Below, in pieces: positions 29,067 to 39,073 of a stretch of DNA of 64,000 nucleotides (the first letter of the stretch is position 1; each line of letters starts with the position of its first letter). Source of the stretch: Rhodocyclales bacterium (GTDB lineage Bacteria; Pseudomonadota; Gammaproteobacteria; Burkholderiales; Rhodocyclaceae). Position numbers and translations under genes: made by a program. Under the pieces are notes generated by a model. The model was not told the origin of the DNA and searched no databases. It saw only the letters and a program-made list of their open reading frames with translations. Where the stretch lies: contig PQAF01000003.1 of the NCBI GenBank assembly GCA_003105015.1, positions 137,660 through 201,659 of the forward strand. The letters are read 5' to 3'.

Positions 29067-31021
29067 TGGATTACCTCGATCTCGCGCCGGCGATCCACGC
29101 CTCGGGCAGCGTGCGCCTGCCTGGCTCGAAAAGCATCTCCAACCGCTTCCTGCTGCTCGCTGCCCTGGCCGAGGGCGAGACCGCCATCCGCGACCTGCTG
29201 GTGTCCGACGACGTCGAGCGCATGCTCGAGGCCCTCAAGGCGCTCGGCATCGACTGGCAAAGGGGGGAGGACAACGATTTCCGTGTGCGTGGCGCCGGCG
29301 GCGTCTTCCCGGTCAAGCAGGCCAATCTGTTCCTCGGCAACGCCGGGACGGCCTTCCGCCCGCTGACGGCGGCGCTGGCGCTCTCCGGCGGCCATTACCG
29401 GCTCTCCGGCGTGCCGCGCATGCACGAGCGGCCGATCGGCGACCTCGTGGACGCCCTGCGCCAGCTCGGTGCAGACATCCGCTACCTTGGCAATGGAGGC
29501 TTTCCGCCTCTGGAAATCCACCCGGCAGCGGTCAAAGCCGGCGGCCGCGTCACGGTGCGCGGCGAGGCTTCCAGCCAGTTCCTCACCGCGCTGCTGATGG
29601 CGCTGCCGCTGACCGGCGCCGGCGCCACGGTGGAGGTGGTCGGCGAGCTCATCTCCAAGCCCTACATCGACATCACCCTGAACCTGATGGCGCGCTTCGG
29701 CGTGGCTGTCGAGCGGGACGGCTGGCGCGCATTCCGCATCCCGGCCGGCGCCCGCTACCGCAGCCCTGGCACGGTGTTCGTCGAGGGTGACGCTTCGTCG
29801 GCCTCTTATTTTCTGGCGGCCGGGGCGATTGCCGGCGGGCCGGTGCGCGTCGAGGGGGCGGGGCGGGACAGCATCCAGGGCGACGTGCGCTTCGCAGAGG
29901 CGCTCGCGGCGATGGGTGCGCGCATCGAGATGGGGCCGAACTGGATCGAGGCGCGGGCGCCGGCGGACGGGCGCCTGCGGGCCATCGACCTCGACTGCAA
30001 CCACATCCCCGATGCGGCCATGACCCTGGCCGTGGCGGCGCTGTTCGCCGATGGCACGACGCGGCTGCGAAATATCGCCAGCTGGCGCGTCAAGGAGACC
30101 GACCGCATCGCCGCCATGGCGACCGAGTTGCGCAAGCTGGGCGCGGCGGTGGAGGAGGGGGCGGATTGCATCGCCGTGTCCGGGGGGCTGACTTTTGTCC
30201 CGAACGCTTCAATCGACACCTACGACGACCACCGCATGGCGATGTGCTTCTCGCTGGCCTGCCTAGGCAGGGTGCCGGTGCGCATCAACGATCCGAAGTG
30301 CGTGAACAAGACCTTTCCCGACTATTTCGAGCGTTTTGTCGGCCTGGTGGCGCCGGTGATCGCCATCGACGGCCCTTCGGCCTCCGGGAAGGGCACCGTG
30401 GCGGCCAGGGTGGCGGAGGCGCTGGGCTTCCACTATCTCGACAGCGGCGCCCTCTATCGCCTGGTGGCCCTGGCGGCCATCCGCGCCGGGGTGTCGCTGG
30501 ACGAGGGGGCGGCCTTGGCAAGGGTGGCCGAAACCCTGCCGGCCAGCTTCGAGGGCGGCCGCATTTTCCTCGATGGAACGGATGCGACCGAAGCCATCCG
30601 CAGCGAGGCATGCTCGGCCGGCGCTTCGAAAGTGGCGACCTTTCCGGCCGTACGGGCGGCCCTGCTGGGGCGCCAGCGCGCTTACCGGCAGGCGCCGGGA
30701 CTGGTCGCCGAAGGGCGTGACATGGGTTCGGTGGTGTTCCCCGATGCCCCCCTCAAGGTCTTTCTCACGGCAACGGCCGAGGCGCGCGCCGAACGTCGCT
30801 ATAAACAGTTGATCGACAAAGGAATGTCTGTTAGCATTAACACCCTTTTGCAGGATCTTCGCGAACGCGATGCGCGCGACAGCGCGCGGACGGTCGCGCC
30901 TCTGCAGAAAAGCGCGGATGCCGAACTGCTCGACACCACGGCAATGACGATCGATGAGGCCGTCGCCTGGGTTGTCGAACGAGTCCGGCGACGTTTGCCG
31001 CAAGCTGCGGCGCGCTCCTGA
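29066..31021 (+). CDS. aroA-cmk: Fused EPSP synthase - cytidylate kinase
   Basis: One 651-residue polypeptide joins two normally separate enzymes. Residues 1 to about 428 are 3-phosphoshikimate 1-carboxyvinyltransferase ([39 protein letters not shown] [14 protein letters not shown]). From about 429, cytidylate kinase begins without a linker ([40 protein letters not shown]). AroA normally ends near ERFVGLV; here the frame continues directly into Cmk. Both active sites look intact. The start overlaps tyrA; rpsA follows 187 bp downstream. Similar fusions are annotated in some proteobacteria. Confidence 0.93.
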   Translation: MDYLDLAPAIHASGSVRLPGSKSISNRFLLLAALAEGETAIRDLLVSDDVERMLEALKALGIDWQRGEDNDFRVRGAGGVFPVKQANLFLGNAGTAFRPLTAALALSGGHYRLSGVPRMHERPIGDLVDALRQLGADIRYLGNGGFPPLEIHPAAVKAGGRVTVRGEASSQFLTALLMALPLTGAGATVEVVGELISKPYIDITLNLMARFGVAVERDGWRAFRIPAGARYRSPGTVFVEGDASSASYFLAAGAIAGGPVRVEGAGRDSIQGDVRFAEALAAMGARIEMGPNWIEARAPADGRLRAIDLDCNHIPDAAMTLAVAALFADGTTRLRNIASWRVKETDRIAAMATELRKLGAAVEEGADCIAVSGGLTFVPNASIDTYDDHRMAMCFSLACLGRVPVRINDPKCVNKTFPDYFERFVGLVAPVIAIDGPSASGKGTVAARVAEALGFHYLDSGALYRLVALAAIRAGVSLDEGAALARVAETLPASFEGGRIFLDGTDATEAIRSEACSAGASKVATFPAVRAALLGRQRAYRQAPGLVAEGRDMGSVVFPDAPLKVFLTATAEARAERRYKQLIDKGMSVSINTLLQDLRERDARDSARTVAPLQKSADAELLDTTAMTIDEAVAWVVERVRRRLPQAAARS

Positions 31022-31172
31022 AACAACGGAAGCGCCGCAGGCGTGGTGTCGCGAAGGCGATGGCGCAGCAGGCGCCGCCCGACGGGCGGGTCAATCGACT
31101 GATTGTTTGATGCAGGGTCATCCTGCCGCAGCGCGCGGTTTTTTCTTCGCGGCGATGTTCAACTTACAAGAG

Positions 31173-31190
31173 CCGTCCCTTTTTGGACGG
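31173..31190 (+). promoter_or_regulatory. Leader hairpin upstream of rpsA
   Basis: CCGTCC and GGACGG close a loop of CTTTTT, 18 bases before the rpsA ATG. It is followed by an AU-rich stretch without a strong Shine-Dalgarno. S1 mRNA in other bacteria has a structured leader through which S1 represses its own synthesis; this hairpin is a candidate for the same role. Confidence 0.3.
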
Positions 31191-31208
31191 TGTTAGGTTT
31201 AATAATTT

Positions 31209-32921
31209 ATGTCTATTGCAACTGCCACCCCTGCCTCCGGTCAGGAAAGTTTCGCCGCCCTCTTCGAAGAAAGCCTGTCGCGCCAGGAGATGCGCGCCGG
31301 TGAAGTGATTACCGCCGAAGTCGTCCGCATCGACCAGAACTTCGTGGTCGTCAATGCCGGGCTCAAGTCCGAAAGTTTTATCACCATCGACGAATTCCGC
31401 AACGATCGCGGCGAGGTCGAGGTCAAGCCGGGCGACTACGTCAGCGTCGCCATCGAGATGCTCGAGGACGGCTATGGCGAGACGCGCCTGTCGCGCGAGA
31501 AGGCCAAGCGCATCGCCGCCTGGAACGACCTGGAGAAGGCCCTCAACGAAGGCGCCCTGGTCAAGGGCGTCATCAACGGCAAGGTGAAGGGCGGCCTGAC
31601 GGTCATGACCAACGGCATCCGCGCCTTCCTGCCCGGCTCGCTGGTGGACGTGCGTCCCGTCAAGGACACCACCCCCTACGAGAACAAGGAATTCGAATTC
31701 AAGGTCATCAAGCTCGACCGCAAGCGCAACAACGTCGTCGTGTCGCGCCGCGCCGTGCTGGAAGCATCCGCCGGCGAGGAGCGCCAGCAGCTGCTCGACA
31801 ACCTGAAGGAAGGCGCCGTCGTCAAGGGCATCGTCAAGAACATCACCGACTACGGCGCGTTCGTGGACCTCGGCGGCATCGACGGCCTGCTGCACATCAC
31901 CGACCTGGCCTGGCGACGCGTGCGCCACCCCTCGGAAGTCCTCAACGTCGGCGACGAGGTGCAGGCCAAGGTGCTCAAGTTCGACCAGGAGAAGAACCGC
32001 GTCTCCCTCGGCCTCAAGCAGCTCGGCGAGGATCCGTGGGTCGGCATTTCGCGCCGCTACCCGCAGGGCACGCGCCTGTTCGGCAAGGTGACCAACCTTA
32101 CCGACTACGGCGCCTTCGTCGAGGTCGAGCAGGGCATCGAAGGCCTGGTGCACGTCTCCGAGATGGACTGGACCAACAAGAACGTGCATCCGTCCAAGGT
32201 CGTTCAGCTGGGCGACGAGGTCGAGGTGATGATCCTCGAGATCGACGAGGACCGCCGCCGCATCTCGCTGGGCATGAAGCAGTGCCTGCCGAATCCGTGG
32301 GACGAGTTCTCGATGAACCACAAGAAGGGCGACAAGGTGCGTGGCCAGATCAAGTCGATCACCGACTTCGGCATCTTCATCGGCCTGCCCGGCAACATCG
32401 ACGGCCTGGTGCACCTCTCCGACCTGTCCTGGTCGGCCGCCGGCGAGGAAGCCGTGCGCAACTTCAAGAAGGGCGACGAGGTCGAGGCGGTGGTCCTGGC
32501 CATCGACGTCGAACGCGAGCGCATCTCGCTCGGCATCAAGCAGCTGGAAGGCGATCCCTTCACCAACTTCATCGCCACTCACGACAAGAACAGCGTCGTC
32601 AAGGGCACGGTGAAGAGCGTCGATGCCCGTGGCGCGGTGGTGCAGTTGTCCGACGAGGTCGAGGGCTACCTGCGCGCCTCCGAAGCCGCCCGCGAGCGCG
32701 TCGAGGATCTGCGCACCCTCGTCAAGGAAGGCGACGTTCTCGACGCCATGATCATCAACGTGGACCGCAAGTCGCGTTCGATCAACCTGTCGATCAAGGC
32801 CAAGGACCAGGCCGAGCAGAACGAGGCCATGCAGAAGTTCCAGAGCGAATCGTCCGCCTCCAGCGGCACGACCAACCTCGGCGCCCTGCTGAAAGCCAAG
32901 CTCGGCAATACCCAGCAATAA
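31209..32921 (+). CDS. rpsA: 30S ribosomal protein S1
   Basis: 570-residue protein with six S1 (OB-fold) repeats, for example [27 protein letters not shown] and [20 protein letters not shown]. The first two repeats are the diverged ribosome-binding ones ([23 protein letters not shown]). S1 binds mRNA leaders for initiation. Length is full. The start has no strong ribosome site but lies after an AU-rich leader, as is common for rpsA. ihfB follows after 15 bases, the usual arrangement. Confidence 0.97.
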   Translation: MSIATATPASGQESFAALFEESLSRQEMRAGEVITAEVVRIDQNFVVVNAGLKSESFITIDEFRNDRGEVEVKPGDYVSVAIEMLEDGYGETRLSREKAKRIAAWNDLEKALNEGALVKGVINGKVKGGLTVMTNGIRAFLPGSLVDVRPVKDTTPYENKEFEFKVIKLDRKRNNVVVSRRAVLEASAGEERQQLLDNLKEGAVVKGIVKNITDYGAFVDLGGIDGLLHITDLAWRRVRHPSEVLNVGDEVQAKVLKFDQEKNRVSLGLKQLGEDPWVGISRRYPQGTRLFGKVTNLTDYGAFVEVEQGIEGLVHVSEMDWTNKNVHPSKVVQLGDEVEVMILEIDEDRRRISLGMKQCLPNPWDEFSMNHKKGDKVRGQIKSITDFGIFIGLPGNIDGLVHLSDLSWSAAGEEAVRNFKKGDEVEAVVLAIDVERERISLGIKQLEGDPFTNFIATHDKNSVVKGTVKSVDARGAVVQLSDEVEGYLRASEAARERVEDLRTLVKEGDVLDAMIINVDRKSRSINLSIKAKDQAEQNEAMQKFQSESSASSGTTNLGALLKAKLGNTQQ

Positions 32922-32936
32922 CCTCATCAGGCGAAC

Positions 32937-33221
32937 ATGACGAAGTCGGAACTCATCGCGAAACTGGCGGGACGCTTCCCGCAACTGGTCGCCAAGGACG
33001 CCGATTACGCAGTGAAGATGATTCTCGATGCCATGACCGCCGCGCTCACCCGCGGCGATCGCATCGAGATTCGCGGCTTCGGCAGCTTTGCGCTGAACTA
33101 CAGGCCGCCGCGCATCGGGCGCAACCCGAAATCCGGCGAGAAGGTGCAGGTGCCCGAGAAATACGTGCCGCACTTCAAGGCGGGCAAGGAGCTGCGCGAG
33201 CGCGTGGACCAGCTCGGCTGA
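32937..33221 (+). CDS. ihfB: Integration host factor subunit beta
   Basis: 94-residue HU/IHF family DNA-bending protein. [26 protein letters not shown] contains the conserved DNA-contacting arm with the intercalating Pro in GRNPKSGE. It forms a heterodimer with IhfA. The length and C-terminal [11 protein letters not shown] match IHF-beta rather than HU. It is followed by an intrinsic terminator. Confidence 0.95.
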   Translation: MTKSELIAKLAGRFPQLVAKDADYAVKMILDAMTAALTRGDRIEIRGFGSFALNYRPPRIGRNPKSGEKVQVPEKYVPHFKAGKELRERVDQLG

Positions 33222-33255
33222 TCGGCCCGGCTTGCAGGACTGATCTGATGGAATC

Positions 33256-33286
33256 GGGCGGCGTCTGGCGATGCCGCCTTTTTTTT
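33256..33286 (+). terminator. Intrinsic terminator after ihfB
   Basis: GGCGGC (33257-33262) pairs with GCCGCC (33273-33278), followed by eight T. It separates the rpsA-ihfB unit from lapA-lapB. Confidence 0.8.
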
Positions 33287-33321
33287 AGGCATGCCCGGCC
33301 GGACAGGCCGCGCGGATCGAC

Positions 33322-33579
33322 ATGAAATTTTTCATCTGGCTGCTGCGCATCGTGCTGTTCGTCGTGCTGCTTGGCTTTGCAGTGAAGAACAGCAGCATGG
33401 TCACGCTGCATTTCTTCTTCGACGCGGCCTGGCCGCTGCCGCTGGTCGCCGTCATGTTGATCTTCTTCGCGGCCGGGGCAGTTGCGGGGCTGTCGGCCGC
33501 GCTCGGCACCTTCCTGCGCCAGCGACGGGAACTCGTCCGACTGAGGCAGGAACTGGAAGCGGGCGCACGGCAGGAATAG
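33322..33579 (+). CDS. lapA: LPS assembly protein A domain protein
   Basis: 85-residue inner-membrane protein (DUF1049) with two predicted helices (WLLRIVLFVVLLGFAVKN and LVAVMLIFFAAGAVAGL) and a charged helical tail (RRELVRLRQELEAG). LapA works with LapB in setting LPS levels by controlling LpxC turnover in enterics. Located just upstream of lapB in the standard order. Confidence 0.88.
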   Translation: MKFFIWLLRIVLFVVLLGFAVKNSSMVTLHFFFDAAWPLPLVAVMLIFFAAGAVAGLSAALGTFLRQRRELVRLRQELEAGARQE

Positions 33580-33622
33580 GGCTGCGTTCAACGGAGACAC
33601 AAGAGAAGAGCAGGCCCGGCAT

Positions 33623-34798
33623 ATGGAATTCGAACTGTGGTGGCTGCTGGCGATCCCGCTGTTTTTCGCCCTGGGCTGGATGGCTGCGCGGGTCGACATC
33701 CGGCATGTCGTGCGCGAGTCGCGCGCCCTGCCGAAATCCTATTTCAAAGGGCTCAATTTCCTTCTCAACGAACAGCCCGACAAGGCCATCGACGCCTTTC
33801 TCGAGGCAGCCAGGGTCGACCCTGAGACGGCCGAACTGCATTTCGCCCTGGGCAACCTGTTCCGCCGCCGCGGCGAAACCGACCGCGCCATCCGCATGCA
33901 CCAGAACCTGGTCGAGCGGGAGGGGCTGAAGGAGGAGCAGCGCCAGCATGCCCTGGCCGAGCTGGGGCACGACTACCTCAAGGCCGGCCTGCTCGATCGT
34001 GCCGAGGACATCTTCACCGGCCTGCGCGGCACCAGCCAGAACGAGGCCGCCCTGAATTTCCTCCTGGAGATCTACCAGCAGGAAAAGGAATGGCGCAAGG
34101 CCATCGACATCGCCCGCCAGCTGCCCGACCATTCCGGGCACCTCTGGCAGAAGGAGATCGCCAACTTCTACTGCGAGCTGGCCGCCGCCGAGATCAACAA
34201 TTCCCGCCCCGAAGAGGCGCGTGCCCTGCTGGAAGAGGCGCTGGCGACGCACCGCAAGTCGGTACGCGCGACCATCCTGCTCGGCGACCTGCACGCCGCC
34301 GCCGGCGATCTCGAGGCCGCCATCGAGGCCTGGAAGCGCATCGAGCAGCAGAATCCGGTGTATATCGCACTGGTCGCCGCCAAGCTGATGGAGGCCTTCC
34401 GCAAGCTGGGACGCAGCGAGCAGGGCCTGCAATTGCTGCGCAGCTATCTTGCGCAAAACCCTTCGCTCGACCTGCTCGATGCCGCCTTCCAGTGGGCGCT
34501 GGCCGACGAGAGCCCCGAGGCGGCCTATCAGCTGGTGCGCGACGAGTTGCGGCGCAACCCGACCCTGCTCGGCCTGGACAAGCTGCTGGAGGCGCAGCTC
34601 CTGGTCGCGCCGCCCGAGCGGCGCGCCGACCTGGAGCTGGTGAAGAACCTGATCCACAACCACACGCGCAAGGTGGCGCGCTACCGCTGCGACAGCTGCG
34701 GCTTCAAGGCGCGGCAGTTCTACTGGCGCTGCCCGGGCTGCGGGGCGTGGGAGAGCTATCCGCCGAAACGGACCGAGGAATTCGACTTGACGCCATAG
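33623..34798 (+). CDS. lapB: LPS assembly protein LapB
   Basis: 391-residue protein with an N-terminal membrane anchor ([21 protein letters not shown]), an array of TPR-type helices (for example [36 protein letters not shown]) and a C-terminal rubredoxin-like zinc site, [15 protein letters not shown] and RCPGCGAW, with two CxxC pairs. In E. coli it delivers LpxC to FtsH and coordinates LPS synthesis with transport. Its presence beside a heptose and core-LPS cluster fits. Confidence 0.95.
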   Translation: MEFELWWLLAIPLFFALGWMAARVDIRHVVRESRALPKSYFKGLNFLLNEQPDKAIDAFLEAARVDPETAELHFALGNLFRRRGETDRAIRMHQNLVEREGLKEEQRQHALAELGHDYLKAGLLDRAEDIFTGLRGTSQNEAALNFLLEIYQQEKEWRKAIDIARQLPDHSGHLWQKEIANFYCELAAAEINNSRPEEARALLEEALATHRKSVRATILLGDLHAAAGDLEAAIEAWKRIEQQNPVYIALVAAKLMEAFRKLGRSEQGLQLLRSYLAQNPSLDLLDAAFQWALADESPEAAYQLVRDELRRNPTLLGLDKLLEAQLLVAPPERRADLELVKNLIHNHTRKVARYRCDSCGFKARQFYWRCPGCGAWESYPPKRTEEFDLTP

Positions 34799-34803
34799 AT
34801 TTC

Positions 34804-34870
34804 ACCACGGCGACACGGCGGGCACGGCGTTTTGCAACGAATTTCGCCGTGTCGCCGTGACCGCCGTGGT
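34804..34870. repeat. Long imperfect inverted repeat of ACCACGGCG units
   Basis: Left arm ACCACGGCG-ACACGGCG-GGCACGGCG and right arm CGCCGTG-TCGCCGTG-ACCGCCGTGGT flank an AT-richer centre. The units CACGGCG repeat at 8-9 bp. It could fold into a long hairpin between lapB and the UDP-glucose dehydrogenase gene. Related ACACGG-type intergenic repeats occur in several proteobacteria. Confidence 0.6.
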
Positions 34871-34889
34871 TCAAGAATGGAGCGATGAA

Positions 34890-36215
34890 TTGAAGATAAC
34901 GGTTATCGGCACCGGCTACGTCGGCCTCGTCAGCGGCACCTGCCTTGCGGAAGTGGGCAACGACGTGCTGTGCCTGGACCTCGATGCGGAGAAGATCCGC
35001 GTCCTCAACGCCGGCGGCATGCCGATTCACGAGCCGGGCCTGCTCGAAATGGTGGCGCGCAACCGCGCCGCCGGCCGCCTGCGCTTCACCACCGACGTTG
35101 CCGAGGCGGTGGCGCACGGCCTGCTGCAGTTCATCGCCGTCGGCACGCCGCCCGACGAGGACGGCTCGGCCGACCTGCAATACGTCGTTGCCGCAGCCCG
35201 TTCCATCGGTCGCCACATGGATGCCTACAAGGTGATCGTGGACAAGTCGACGGTGCCGGTCGGCACGGCGGACAATGTGCGCGCGGCGGTGGCCGAGGAG
35301 CTGGCGGCACGCGGGCTGAAGACCGAGTTCAGCGTCGTCTCCAACCCGGAGTTCCTCAAGGAAGGCGCCGCGGTGGAGGATTTCATGCGCCCCGACCGCA
35401 TCATCGTCGGCGCCGAGGAGGCGCGGGCGATCGAGCTGATGCGCCAGCTCTACGCGCCCTTTCAGCGCAGTCACGAGCGGCTGATCGTCATGGACGTGCG
35501 CTCGGCCGAGCTGACCAAGTATGCGGCCAACGCCATGCTGGCGACGCGCATCTCCTTCATGAACGAGCTGGCCAACCTGGCCGAGAAACTGGGCGCCGAC
35601 ATCGAGCAGGTGCGCCAGGGCATCGGCTCCGACCCGCGCATCGGCTACCAGTTTCTCTATCCCGGCTGCGGCTACGGCGGCTCCTGTTTCCCGAAGGACG
35701 TGCAGGCGCTCAACCGCACGGCGCGCGACGCCGGCGGCGAGCTGCGCGTCCTCGAAGCGGTGGAGGCGGCCAACGAATTCCAGAAAGGCGTGCTCGGCCG
35801 CAAGATCGCGCGGCGCTTAGGCGATGACCTCTCCGGCCGCAGCTTTGCCCTCTGGGGGCTGGCCTTCAAGCCCAACACCGATGACATGCGCGAGGCGCCG
35901 AGCCGCCGCGTCATCGCCGACCTGCTGGCGCGCGGCACCCGCGTTTGCGCCTACGATCCGGTGGCGATGGGCGAGGCCCGCCGCGTCTTCGGCGCCGAGC
36001 CGCGCATCGCCTACGCCGAATCGCCGATGGCCGCGCTCGACGGCGCCGACGCGCTGGTGATCGTCACCGAGTGGAAGGAATTCAGGAGCCCCGATTTCGA
36101 GGACATGAAGCGGCGCCTCAAGGTGCCGCTGGTCTTCGACGGACGAAACCTCTACGATCCGGCGCAGATGCGCGCTGCCGGCATCGAATACCACGCGATA
36201 GGAAGGTTGCAATGA
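34890..36215 (+). CDS. ugd: UDP-glucose 6-dehydrogenase, probable TTG start
   Basis: NAD-dependent oxidation of UDP-glucose to UDP-glucuronate, a precursor for surface polysaccharide or lipid A sugars. The 441-residue protein has [35 protein letters not shown], and the catalytic Cys in YGGSCFPKD. The TTG at 34890 is chosen because it gives the standard [12 protein letters not shown] start and is preceded by GGAGCGATGAA; the GTG at 34857 would start inside an inverted repeat. ATGA overlap with the next gene couples them. Confidence 0.93.
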   Translation: MKITVIGTGYVGLVSGTCLAEVGNDVLCLDLDAEKIRVLNAGGMPIHEPGLLEMVARNRAAGRLRFTTDVAEAVAHGLLQFIAVGTPPDEDGSADLQYVVAAARSIGRHMDAYKVIVDKSTVPVGTADNVRAAVAEELAARGLKTEFSVVSNPEFLKEGAAVEDFMRPDRIIVGAEEARAIELMRQLYAPFQRSHERLIVMDVRSAELTKYAANAMLATRISFMNELANLAEKLGADIEQVRQGIGSDPRIGYQFLYPGCGYGGSCFPKDVQALNRTARDAGGELRVLEAVEAANEFQKGVLGRKIARRLGDDLSGRSFALWGLAFKPNTDDMREAPSRRVIADLLARGTRVCAYDPVAMGEARRVFGAEPRIAYAESPMAALDGADALVIVTEWKEFRSPDFEDMKRRLKVPLVFDGRNLYDPAQMRAAGIEYHAIGRLQ

Positions 36216-37150
36216 GCACGCTCACGCTGCCCGACACCTCCAGGGCCCGCATCCTCGTCGTCGGCGACGTCATGCTCGACCGCTACTGGTTCGGCGAGGT
36301 CAGCCGCATCTCGCCCGAGGCGCCGGTGCCGGTGGTCAAGGTGGAGCGCACCGAGGAACGCCCCGGCGGCGCCGCCAACGTCGCGCGCAACTGTGCGGCG
36401 CTGGGGGCGAAGGTCACGCTGCTCTCCGTCGTCGGCGCCGACGAGGCCGGCCAGTCGCTGGCGCGGCTGATGGCCGCCGAGGGCATCGAGACCAGCCTGC
36501 ACGAGGATGCCGAGCTGTCGACCACCATCAAGCTGCGCGTCGTCGGCCGCCAGCAGCAGCTGCTGCGCATCGATTTCGAGAACTGCCCCGCGCACGAGGT
36601 GCTGCGCGCCAAGCTGGCGGATTTCGAACGCCAGCTGCCGGACTGCAATGCGGTCATCCTGTCCGACTACGGCAAGGGCGGCCTGGCCCACATCGGCGAG
36701 ATGGTCCGGCTGGCGCGCGCCGCCGGCAAGCCGGTGCTGGTCGACCCGAAGGGCGAGGACTTCGCCCGCTACGCCGGCGCCACGCTGCTGACGCCGAACC
36801 GTGCCGAACTGCGCCAGGTGATCGGCCGCTGGGCCTCCGAGACCGAGCTGCAGGCCAAGGCGACGCGCCTGCGCGAGGAACTGGGTCTGGAGGCCCTGCT
36901 GGTGACGCGCAGCGAGGAGGGCATGACCCTGTTCCGCGGCAAGGAGGCCATGCACGAACCGGCCCAGGCGCGGGAGGTTTATGATGTAAGCGGCGCCGGC
37001 GACACCGTCATCGCCACCCTGGCGGTGATGCTGGCGAGCGGCGCGGACCTGCACGCGGCGATGCGCCTGGCCAACCGCACGGCCGGCATCGTCGTCGGCA
37101 AGCTGGGCACGGCCGTCGTGTCGCTCGACGAGTTGCGCGCGGCACTCTGA
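36212..37150 (+). CDS. hldA: D-glycero-beta-D-manno-heptose-7-phosphate kinase
   Basis: PfkB/ribokinase-family enzyme of ADP-heptose synthesis, 312 aa. [29 protein letters not shown] and [11 protein letters not shown] are diagnostic; [14 protein letters not shown] holds the catalytic Asp and anion hole. It lacks the C-terminal adenylyltransferase of bifunctional HldE, so a separate hldC must exist elsewhere. Start overlaps ugd by ATGA; hldD follows. Confidence 0.95.
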   Translation: MSTLTLPDTSRARILVVGDVMLDRYWFGEVSRISPEAPVPVVKVERTEERPGGAANVARNCAALGAKVTLLSVVGADEAGQSLARLMAAEGIETSLHEDAELSTTIKLRVVGRQQQLLRIDFENCPAHEVLRAKLADFERQLPDCNAVILSDYGKGGLAHIGEMVRLARAAGKPVLVDPKGEDFARYAGATLLTPNRAELRQVIGRWASETELQAKATRLREELGLEALLVTRSEEGMTLFRGKEAMHEPAQAREVYDVSGAGDTVIATLAVMLASGADLHAAMRLANRTAGIVVGKLGTAVVSLDELRAAL

Positions 37151-37169
37151 CCAACGGAAGAATATCGAC

Positions 37170-38165
37170 ATGTACACCATCGTGACCGGCGCAGCCGGCT
37201 TCATCGGCTCGAACCTGGTGAAGGCGCTCAACGAACGCGGCGCCACCAACATCATCGCCGTGGACAACCTCTCGAAAGGCGACAAGTACCGCAATCTGGT
37301 CGACTGCGAGATCGCCGACTATCTCGACAAGAACGAGTTCATCGAGGCGCTGGCGGCGGGCGAGCTCGACGGGGCGGTCGACGCGGTGCTGCACGAGGGC
37401 GCCTGCTCCGACACGATGGAGCACAACGGCCAGTACATGATGGACAACAACTATCGCTATTCCCTGGAACTGCTCGACTTCTGCCTCGACCAGGAAGTGC
37501 CCTTCCTCTACGCCTCGTCGGCTTCCGTGTACGGCGGCGGCCGCGTCTTCCGCGAGTCGCGCGAGTTCGAGTCGCCGCTCAACGTCTACGGCTACTCGAA
37601 GTTCCTCTTCGACCAGGTCGTGCGCCGCCGTCTCGCCCGGGCTGACTTTTCCGCGCAGGTCGCCGGCTTCCGCTACTTCAACGTCTATGGCCCGCGCGAG
37701 CAGCACAAGGGCCGCATGGCCTCGGTGGCCTTCCATTTCTTCAACCAGTACCAGGCCGAGGGAAAGGTCAGGCTCTTCGAGGGCTGCGACGGCTACGGCA
37801 ACGGCGAGCAGCGGCGCGATTTCGTCTTCATCGACGACGTCGTCAAGGTGAACCTGCATTTCCTCGACAGCGGCACCTCCGGCATCTACAACCTCGGCAC
37901 CGGCCGCGCGCAGTCGTTCAACGACGTCGCCGTCGCCACGGTGAACGCCTGCCGTGCCGCCAGGGGCGAGCCTCCCCTTTCGCTGGCGGAACTGAGGGCG
38001 GCGGGCGCGATCGAATACATTGCCTTCCCGGAGGCCCTGAAGGGCAAGTACCAGAGCTACACCGAGGCCGACGTCTCGCTGCTGCGCCAGGCCGGCTACG
38101 AGGCGCCATTTGCGACCGTTGAAGAGGGCGTTGCGCAGTACGTGAGCAGCCGGATCGGATCATGA
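37170..38165 (+). CDS. hldD: ADP-L-glycero-D-manno-heptose 6-epimerase
   Basis: SDR-family epimerase that completes the heptose precursor of inner-core LPS. 331 aa with [26 protein letters not shown] and [10 protein letters not shown] (Tyr-x-x-x-Lys), and [15 protein letters not shown], a HldD signature. GGAAG lies before the ATG. Its stop overlaps the cysM start. Confidence 0.97.
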   Translation: MYTIVTGAAGFIGSNLVKALNERGATNIIAVDNLSKGDKYRNLVDCEIADYLDKNEFIEALAAGELDGAVDAVLHEGACSDTMEHNGQYMMDNNYRYSLELLDFCLDQEVPFLYASSASVYGGGRVFRESREFESPLNVYGYSKFLFDQVVRRRLARADFSAQVAGFRYFNVYGPREQHKGRMASVAFHFFNQYQAEGKVRLFEGCDGYGNGEQRRDFVFIDDVVKVNLHFLDSGTSGIYNLGTGRAQSFNDVAVATVNACRAARGEPPLSLAELRAAGAIEYIAFPEALKGKYQSYTEADVSLLRQAGYEAPFATVEEGVAQYVSSRIGS

Positions 38166-39061
38166 AACAGGTTCTCGAAGACTTCGTCGGCAACACCCCC
38201 CTGGTGCGCCTGAAGCGCCTGCCCGGCGCGGAAAACGAGCGCCGCGGCAACGTCATCCTCGCCAAGCTGGAAGGCAACAACCCGGCCGGCTCGGTGAAGG
38301 ACCGGCCGGCCCTGTCGATGATCCTGCGCGCCGAGAAGCGTGGTGACATCAAGCCGGGCGACACCCTGATCGAAGCCACCAGCGGCAACACCGGCATCGC
38401 GCTCGCCATGGCGGCGACCATGCGCGGCTACAAGATGGTGCTGATCATGCCCGAGCACCTCTCCATCGAGCGCCGCCAGACCATGCGCGCCTTCGGCGCC
38501 GAGATCGTACTGACGCCGCAGAAGGGCGGCATGGAGATGGCGCGCGACGTCGCCGACAAGATGGTGGCCGAGGGCAAGGGCGTCATGCTCGACCAGTTCG
38601 GCAACCCGGACAACCCGCTCGCCCATTACGAGGGCACCGGGCCGGAGATCTGGCGCGACACGCAGGGGAAGATCACCCACTTCATCTCCAGCATGGGCAC
38701 CACCGGCACCATCATGGGCTGCTCGCGCTTCTTCAAGGAGCGGAACCCGAAGATCGAGATCGTCGGCTGCCAGCCCGAGGAGGGCTCGCAGATCCCCGGC
38801 ATCCGCAAATGGCCGGAGGAGTACCTGCCGAAGATCTACGACAAGCGCGGCGTCGACCGCCTCGAGTACGTCAGCCAGGCCGACGCCGAGGAGATGACGC
38901 GGCGCATGGCGCGCGAGGAGGGAATCTTCGCCGGCATCTCCTCGGGCGGCGCCATGGCGGTGGCCCTGCGCGTGGCCGGGCAGGTCAGCGGCGCGGTGAT
39001 CGTCACCATCGTCTGCGACCGCGGCGACCGCTACCTTTCCACAGGCGTCTTCCCCGCCTGA
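38162..39061 (+). CDS. cysM: Cysteine synthase B
   Basis: PLP-dependent O-acetylserine sulfhydrylase isozyme, 299 aa, able to use thiosulfate in relatives. PLP Lys46 is in [27 protein letters not shown] binds the substrate carboxylate; [11 protein letters not shown] binds the PLP phosphate; [13 protein letters not shown] is the CysM C-terminal signature. It overlaps hldD by 4 bases although its pathway is unrelated. Confidence 0.96.
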   Translation: MKQVLEDFVGNTPLVRLKRLPGAENERRGNVILAKLEGNNPAGSVKDRPALSMILRAEKRGDIKPGDTLIEATSGNTGIALAMAATMRGYKMVLIMPEHLSIERRQTMRAFGAEIVLTPQKGGMEMARDVADKMVAEGKGVMLDQFGNPDNPLAHYEGTGPEIWRDTQGKITHFISSMGTTGTIMGCSRFFKERNPKIEIVGCQPEEGSQIPGIRKWPEEYLPKIYDKRGVDRLEYVSQADAEEMTRRMAREEGIFAGISSGGAMAVALRVAGQVSGAVIVTIVCDRGDRYLSTGVFPA

Positions 39062-39073
39062 GCCGGACAGCGG

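Noticed and set aside
30340..30370. Possible frameshift or assembly error at the AroA-Cmk junction
   Set aside because: Both domains are in the same frame with complete motifs and no break; a fusion is the simpler reading.
34857..34889. GTG start for UDP-glucose dehydrogenase at 34857
   Set aside because: Adds 11 residues encoded partly by an inverted repeat and not seen in the family; TTG at 34890 with an upstream GGAG fits better.
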